Shown: in pieces, positions 58,902 through 64,000 of the stretch
How positions within the stretch are numbered: position 1 is the first letter of the stretch
Layout: the number at the start of each line of letters is the position of its first letter
DNA from: Apium graveolens
Taxonomy: Eukaryota; Streptophyta; Magnoliopsida; Apiales; Apiaceae
Length of the DNA: 64,000 nucleotides
NCBI RefSeq assembly: GCF_009905375.1
Contig: NC_133653.1
Location: 89,765,004-89,829,003, forward strand
Direction: 5' to 3'
Notes under the pieces: generated by a model
What the model saw: the letters and a program-made list of their open reading frames with translations, nothing else
The model's database searches: none
What the model was told of the DNA's origin: nothing
Program-made: the position numbers and the translations under genes

Positions 58902-59484
58902 TGTTAGATATATTTGATAATGTCATGGCTAATATGATTTATATTTAGATCTTACTTAAACAGGATAAATCAGTACTTACCGGAAGTCAGGACTTAAGGA
59001 TATCAGTACTTATATTATCAGGAGATAATCATCAGAAGATGGATATCAGAACTTAAGTGCTGAAGGACGTTCAGATAAGGACAGTAGCTGATTAAAGGAA
59101 AGAAGATCGAGATAAACATAAGAAGAGATATGCATGAAGAAGGAATTCTACGAAGAATAGAATACTTGGAAGAAAAGATATCTGATTGATATATTTTAGG
59201 AAGCAGAATTATATTCCATATCAATTAGCGATTATCTTGTAACTGTGTAGTATATAAACACAGACATAGGGTTTACACTATAAGTGTTATCATATTCGAG
59301 AAGATTATTCATTGTAACCCTAGCAGCTCTCGTGATATTTGTTCATCACTGAGAGGTAACAGTTCCATATTGTAACAGAGTATTGTTTCAATAAAGTTTA
59401 TTTTCTGTTACTTGAGTTATTACAGTTCGATTTGATTGTACTTTACACTGTATTCACCCCCTCTACAGTGTGTATGACCTAACA
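58902..59484 (+). mobile_element. 5' LTR of copia D (583 bp)
   Basis: It begins TGTTAGATATATTTG and ends GACCTAACA. It carries four copies of ATCAG(T/A)ACTTA or GTCAGGACTTA at 58969, 58986, 59002 and 59045. A TATA-like TATATAAA lies at 59251-59258. It is followed by a PBS, so this is the 5' LTR of an element that runs off the right window edge. The target duplication cannot be checked, although AATAA at 58897-58901 would be the left copy. Confidence 0.9.
59251..59258 (+). promoter_or_regulatory. TATA-like box of copia D LTR
   Basis: TATATAAA about 230 bp before the LTR end, preceded by a GTAACTGTGTAG stretch. Position and sequence fit an LTR core promoter. Not tested. Confidence 0.5.
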
Positions 59485-59486
59485 AG

Positions 59487-59498
59487 TGGTATCAGAGC
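59487..59498 (+). other. Primer binding site of copia D
   Basis: TGGTATCAGAGC, two bases after the 5' LTR end, complementary to initiator Met-tRNA. Confidence 0.95.
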
Positions 59499-59540
59499 CT
59501 TCTGTTAACGCACATACGGTTTAAAGATCCAAACACAATC

Positions 59541-61876
59541 ATGTATGACACAGAAACTCCAACTAAGCCTACCAAAACTGAAGAACCTCCAAAGACACAA
59601 ATTCAAAGTCGGTATGAGACCATCAGAGTTCCCATACTGAGACCATCGGAATATGCCATATGGAAGGTGAGGATGACCATGTTTTTGGAAGCTACAGATC
59701 CAGAATATCTTGATAGAATCAAGGAAGGACCTCACAACCCAACCAAGCTCGCTGTTGCAGTTGCAGGTGAAGCAGCAAAAACTATACCAAAGGAGAAGAG
59801 TTATTATACTGCTGAAGATATCGCATCAATTGCTAAGGATGCTAAGGTACGACATTTACTGCATAGTGCCATTGATAATGTAATGTCAAACAGGGTAATT
59901 AACTGCAAGACTACAAAGGAGATATGGGATGCTCTGGAAACAAGGTGTCAGGGAACTGATACAATTAAGAAGAACAGGAAGACAATACTCTCTCAAGAGT
60001 ATGAACACTTTGACTCAAAGGCTAATGAGTCATTGACTGATTTATATGATAGATTTGTCAAACTCTTGAATGATCTGTCACTGGTTAATAAGGAGTATGA
60101 TCTTGAAGATTCAAACCTTAAATTCCTGTTAGCATTTCCTGAATGTTGGGATTTGAAGGCAACAACAATAAGAGACAACTACAGTCTTGATGGAACAACT
60201 CTTGATGAAATTTATGGAATGCTCAAGACTCATGAACTTGAGATAGAACAAAGAAGCAAGAGGAAAGGAGGAAAGTCAAGGACAGTTGCTCTTAAAGCTG
60301 AAGAAGAATCCCCCAAGGCAGCTACCTCAAGGAAAGACAAGGGTAAAGCTCTTTTCACAAAGTCTGATACTGAGTCATCAAGTTTTGAAAGTGATGATGA
60401 CTCAGATTCTGAAAGCTTGCCTGAGACTGATGCTGATGAGGAGATGATGAAGCTGTGTGCTCTTATGATGAAAGGGATCACAAAGATTGCATACAGGAGT
60501 TCAGGAAGGGAAAGAAGTTTTCCAGGAAAGGCACAAGTTCTGATAAGAAGAATTTTAGAAGATCTGAGGGCAGAGGAGGAAAGTCTGATAGAGGAGATTA
60601 TACCAATGTCAAATGCTATAACTGTGGTGAGAAAGTCCACATATCTCCTGATTGTAAGAAAGTGAAGGGTAACAAAGGCAAGGCTCTTGTCACAAAGAAG
60701 AAAAGCTGGACAGACACCTCAGACTCTGAAAGTGAGGAGAACTATGCTTTGATGGCAAATGCTGATAAAGAAAGTGTCGAGAGCAGTTCTGAAGCTCCTG
60801 AAACAAAGGTACCTCAGACTACTTATGCTTTTCATACTGATGATATTAATGAGTTGAGAAGATATCTTAAAACCATGTTTGTTAGTTATAGAGATCAAAC
60901 TTTAACATGTGAAAGATTAACTTCTGAAAATCTTGCTTTTAAGAAAAGAAATGATTTCTTAGAAAAAGAGTTAGTTATGTTCCATCAAACTCAGAAGGAT
61001 AGAGATGATGCTTTTTATGTTAGGGATGAAGTGCTAAAAATGAATGAATCTCTAAAAATCGAGTTAGAAAAGGAAAGAGAGATTATCAGGACTTGGACTA
61101 ACTCTGGCAGAACAACTCAAAATTTGCTAAGTAGTGAAAATTGGAAAGAGGGCTTAGGTTATGGAGAGGATAAGAATGATAAAGGAACTGTAGAAATTAA
61201 GCCCGTTATTAAGCAAAAGCCAAAGTTAAAACCTGTTAAGTTTGTAACTGTAAAGTCTGATAATGAAAAATCAGAAGTTAAAGAGGGATTAACTTCTGAC
61301 AAACTAAAACAGGAAAAGACAGCTGAAGTAAACATAGGCTTAATGACTAAGAAGCAGCTTAAGCATAAGCTAAAAGATGTTAAGAATGCAAACAAGGTAA
61401 AATCACCTAGAAAAAAAAAGAATGGAAATGAAGGTGTGAATAAAAGCAATGATTATAAGCCTGTTCCTGAAGCTCCTAGGAAAACGTGTCATAATTGTGG
61501 AAGTTCTAACCATCTGGCTTCTTTTTGCAGGAAGAATAAGAACATAAACTCCTTACCTTCAAAGTCAGGAGTTAAGAGTCAGTCTGCTAGATATAAGCCA
61601 CAAAATCCTTGTTTTCATTGTGGTAGTTTATGGCATTTCATTTATACTTGTAAGGAATATCATAGTTTATACTATGATTATTATCAAATAAAAGCTTCTT
61701 TAAAGAAAGTTTCCATTGTTCCTTCTACTGTAAATTCTGATACAAAGTCTGATAGTGTAAATTCTGATAAGAAAAATGTTAACATAAACTCTGATGCTAA
61801 ACCCGCTGCAAATGTTAACAAACTTGATAAGGCCAAAGGATCCAAGCAAGTCTGGGTCTTTAAAACTAATCATTAG
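59541..61876 (+). pseudogene. gag: Copia D Gag with one frameshift
   Basis: The start ATG at 59541 opens a Gag N-terminal domain (SEYAIWKVRMTMFLEATDP; LLNDLSLVNKEYDLEDSNLK). The frame changes near 60495, where a single base seems to be missing, and the protein continues in the second frame (KGKKFSRKGTSSDKKNFRRS) to 61876. Three CCHC-type sites are seen: CYNCGEKVHISPDC, CHNCGSSNHLASFC and CFHCGSLWHFIYTC. The tail repeats NSD/SDK-like units encoded by TCTGAT words. A TAG stop ends it at 61874-61876, in the same frame as pol. Apart from the frameshift the protein is complete. Confidence 0.88.
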
Positions 61877-61888
61877 TGGTCTTTGTGA

Positions 61889-64000
61889 TTGCAGGGCAAC
61901 AGGAAAAATATCCTAGTTCTGGACAGTGGATGTTCAAGACATATAACTGGAAATAAGGCCCTGCTATCAGACTTTGTAGAGAAAGCTGGCCCAAGTGTTT
62001 CTTATGGAGATGGCAACATTGGAAAATCATTGGGATATGGCAATATCAATCTTGGGAATGTCATCATTAAAGAAGTAGCTCTGGTCTCAGGACTTAAACA
62101 CAATCTGCTGAGTATAAGTCAAATCTTTGAAGAACACTGTGAAGTTGTGAGTAAATCTAAAGGCAAAGTTGTTCTGAAAGGATACAGGCGTGGTAACATT
62201 TATGAAGCTAAGCTTTCAACAAGTACTGATGGTTCTACAATCTGTCTGATGTGTAGAGCATCAATTAAAGAAAGCTGGAATTGGCATAAGAAACTCTCTC
62301 ATTTAAATTTCAACAATATAAATGAGCTGGTCAAGAAAGATCTTGTGAGAGGACTGCCAAAGTCAGTATTTGCTCCTGATGGCCTTTGTGATTCTTGTCA
62401 GAAGGCCAAACAAAGAAAATCTTCATTTAAGAGCAAGACTAAATCATCAATTCTTGAGCCTTATCATCTACTACATGTTGATATATTTGGTCCAGTGAAT
62501 GTCATGTCTATTGCAAAGAAGATATATGCCTTGGTCATAGTAGATGAGTTCACTAGATACACATGGGTGTATTTCTTGCACACAAAAAGTGAAACTGCAT
62601 TTATCTTGATTGATCATGTCAAACAACTGGATAAATCGGTCAAAGACTCTGTGAAAACCATAAGGAGTGATAATGTCACTGAGTTCAAGAATTTGATAAT
62701 GGAAGAGTTCTGCAAAAACCATGTAATTAAGAAGGAATTCTCTGCTCCTGGAACTCCACAGCAAAATGGAGTTGTTGAAAGAAAGAATAGAACTCTCATT
62801 GAAGCTGCATGTACAATGCTTGAAGAAGCAAAGCTTCCAACCTATTTCTGGGCTGAAGCTGTGCAGACTGCTTGTTTTACTCAAAATGCAACACTCATTA
62901 AGAAGAAAGGAAAGACACCATATGAGATGGTGAAGAAAAAGAAGCCAAATCTGAAGTATTTTCATGTATTTGGATGCAAGTGTTTTGTTCTCAAGACTCA
63001 TCCTGAACAGCTATCCAAATTTGATCTAAAAGCTGATGAAGGAATCTTTGTTGGATATCCACTTTCCACAAAAGCCTTCAGAGTCTATAATCTGAGAACA
63101 AGAGTGGTCATGGAATCTATCAATGTCTCTTTTGATGACAAGAAGATTACTGGACTTGAAGATTTTATTGATCATGAACAACTGAGATTCGCAAATGAAG
63201 ACTCAAATTCTGATACTGAAAATCCTGACAATCTAAGTCCTGATACTGTAAACTCTGATGGATTAAACTCTGATGTTATTGAAACTGTGGTAACCACACC
63301 AAAGGAAGATGCACCTATGCAGGGGGAGCATACTCAAGATCTTACCACATCTCAAGAAGCATCAGAACATACATCTGGCTCTTCAAGTTCTGATTCGTCA
63401 AGTTCTGATAAGCCGAGTTCTGATAGTTCTGAAAATCTAAATTCTGAAGAATCCAACTCAGAGAGCATAGTTTCAGGGGGAGCATCAGAAAATAAAGTTG
63501 AAGATAACATGGATCATGGGGGAGCATCCAGTTCTAAAGAAAACCTTCCATCTGCAAGGAAGTGGACTAAATCACATACACCTGATTTGATAATTGGAAA
63601 TCCTGATGCAGGTGTCAGAACTAGAACAGGTACTTCAAACGAATATCTTTACAATTCTTTTCTTTCTCAAACTGAGCCAAAGAATGTGGAAGAAGCTCTT
63701 CAAGATGCTGATTGGGTGCAAGCAATGCAGGAAGAGTTAAATGAATTTGAAAGAAACAAAGTCTGGACCCTAGTGCCAAGACCAAATAATAGATCTGTTG
63801 TTGGTACAAAGTGGGTATTCAGAAACAAAACTAACAGTGATGGCATAATTACATGGAATAAGGCAAGGCTGGTTGCAAAAGGATATTCTCAACAGGAGAT
63901 AATTGATTATGATGAAACATTTGCACCAGTTGCTAGGTTAGAAGCCATAAGGATATTTTTGGCTTATGCTGCTCACAAAAAGTTTACTGTCTTTCAAATG
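61889..64000 (+). CDS. pol: Copia D Pol, partial (protease, integrase, RT start; runs off window)
   Basis: The reading is open from the codon after a TGA (61886-61888) to the window end. It starts LQGNRKN and has protease [11 protein letters not shown] (about 61919), pre-integrase zinc-binding region ([10 protein letters not shown] ... CDSCQKAK), and integrase ([15 protein letters not shown], where most relatives have [15 protein letters not shown]). A Ser/Asp-rich linker with three GGGGGAG runs (63321, 63475, 63517) and several TCTGAT motifs follows. Then comes the start of RT ([11 protein letters not shown] ... [13 protein letters not shown]). It is in the same frame as gag, but two stops (TAG 61874, TGA 61886) separate them. 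The TTGCAG|G acceptor-like site is at 61889-61895. The rest of RT and RNase H is beyond 64000. Confidence 0.88.
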   Translation, partial: MQGNRKNILVLDSGCSRHITGNKALLSDFVEKAGPSVSYGDGNIGKSLGYGNINLGNVIIKEVALVSGLKHNLLSISQIFEEHCEVVSKSKGKVVLKGYRRGNIYEAKLSTSTDGSTICLMCRASIKESWNWHKKLSHLNFNNINELVKKDLVRGLPKSVFAPDGLCDSCQKAKQRKSSFKSKTKSSILEPYHLLHVDIFGPVNVMSIAKKIYALVIVDEFTRYTWVYFLHTKSETAFILIDHVKQLDKSVKDSVKTIRSDNVTEFKNLIMEEFCKNHVIKKEFSAPGTPQQNGVVERKNRTLIEAACTMLEEAKLPTYFWAEAVQTACFTQNATLIKKKGKTPYEMVKKKKPNLKYFHVFGCKCFVLKTHPEQLSKFDLKADEGIFVGYPLSTKAFRVYNLRTRVVMESINVSFDDKKITGLEDFIDHEQLRFANEDSNSDTENPDNLSPDTVNSDGLNSDVIETVVTTPKEDAPMQGEHTQDLTTSQEASEHTSGSSSSDSSSSDKPSSDSSENLNSEESNSESIVSGGASENKVEDNMDHGGASSSKENLPSARKWTKSHTPDLIIGNPDAGVRTRTGTSNEYLYNSFLSQTEPKNVEEALQDADWVQAMQEELNEFERNKVWTLVPRPNNRSVVGTKWVFRNKTNSDGIITWNKARLVAKGYSQQEIIDYDETFAPVARLEAIRIFLAYAAHKKFTVFQM

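Overview
This window looks like a plant nuclear genome, probably a eudicot with a large repeat-rich genome. Every segment I can identify belongs to plant LTR retrotransposons: Ty1/copia elements of Sirevirus-like and Tnt1/Tork-like types, and Ty3/gypsy elements of Tekay/Del-like and Athila-like types. All primer binding sites seen match plant initiator Met-tRNA. I find no convincing host gene, tRNA, rRNA or CRISPR array. The species cannot be fixed from the sequence.

The layout is a stack of nested insertions. From the left: a minus-strand Tekay-like gypsy element (1-7914, called gypsy1; 4.25-kb LTR plus part of the internal region) sits in the integrase region of a minus-strand copia element (copia A, 7915-12928). 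Copia A sits in the pol end of a plus-strand relative (copia B, 12929-19385: last codons of pol, a broken third ORF, 3' LTR). Copia B sits in the protease region of a plus-strand Athila-like gypsy element (19386-26514: pol, env-position ORF, 3' LTR). That LTR is followed by its own inverted copy (26549-27165), which abuts a minus-strand Tnt1-like copia pol (copia F, 27166-29393). Copia F is cut by a gypsy LTR (E0, 29394-30154, resuming at 57198-58901). E0 contains a gypsy element with both LTRs (gypsy E, 30155-57192, duplication ATATA). The 3' LTR of gypsy E contains a complete and apparently young copia element (copia C, 40006-53363, duplication CAGAA). E0 is cut on its right by another copia element (copia D, 58902 to beyond the window end).

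Copia C is the most interesting object. Its two 1162-bp LTRs look identical by eye. It has an open 804-aa Gag, an open Pol of about 1,100 aa, and an unusual open third ORF of about 1,500 aa between pol and the 3' LTR. About 55 copies of a short motif (CAACGGAT or its reverse complement) are scattered through its LTRs, gag, pol, spacer and third ORF. The related copia A and B carry the same positions with a changed motif (CGACGGAT). Copia D has a different motif of its own, again shared between LTR and coding linkers. This suggests an element-specific recognition system in which motif and recogniser change together. The third ORF is the obvious candidate recogniser, but no binding can be shown from sequence alone.

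A second unusual point is that both Tekay-like copies (gypsy1 and gypsy E) share the same scrambled internal region: RT/RNase H/integrase remnants lie before gag remnants. This suggests a non-autonomous family that has amplified in this order.
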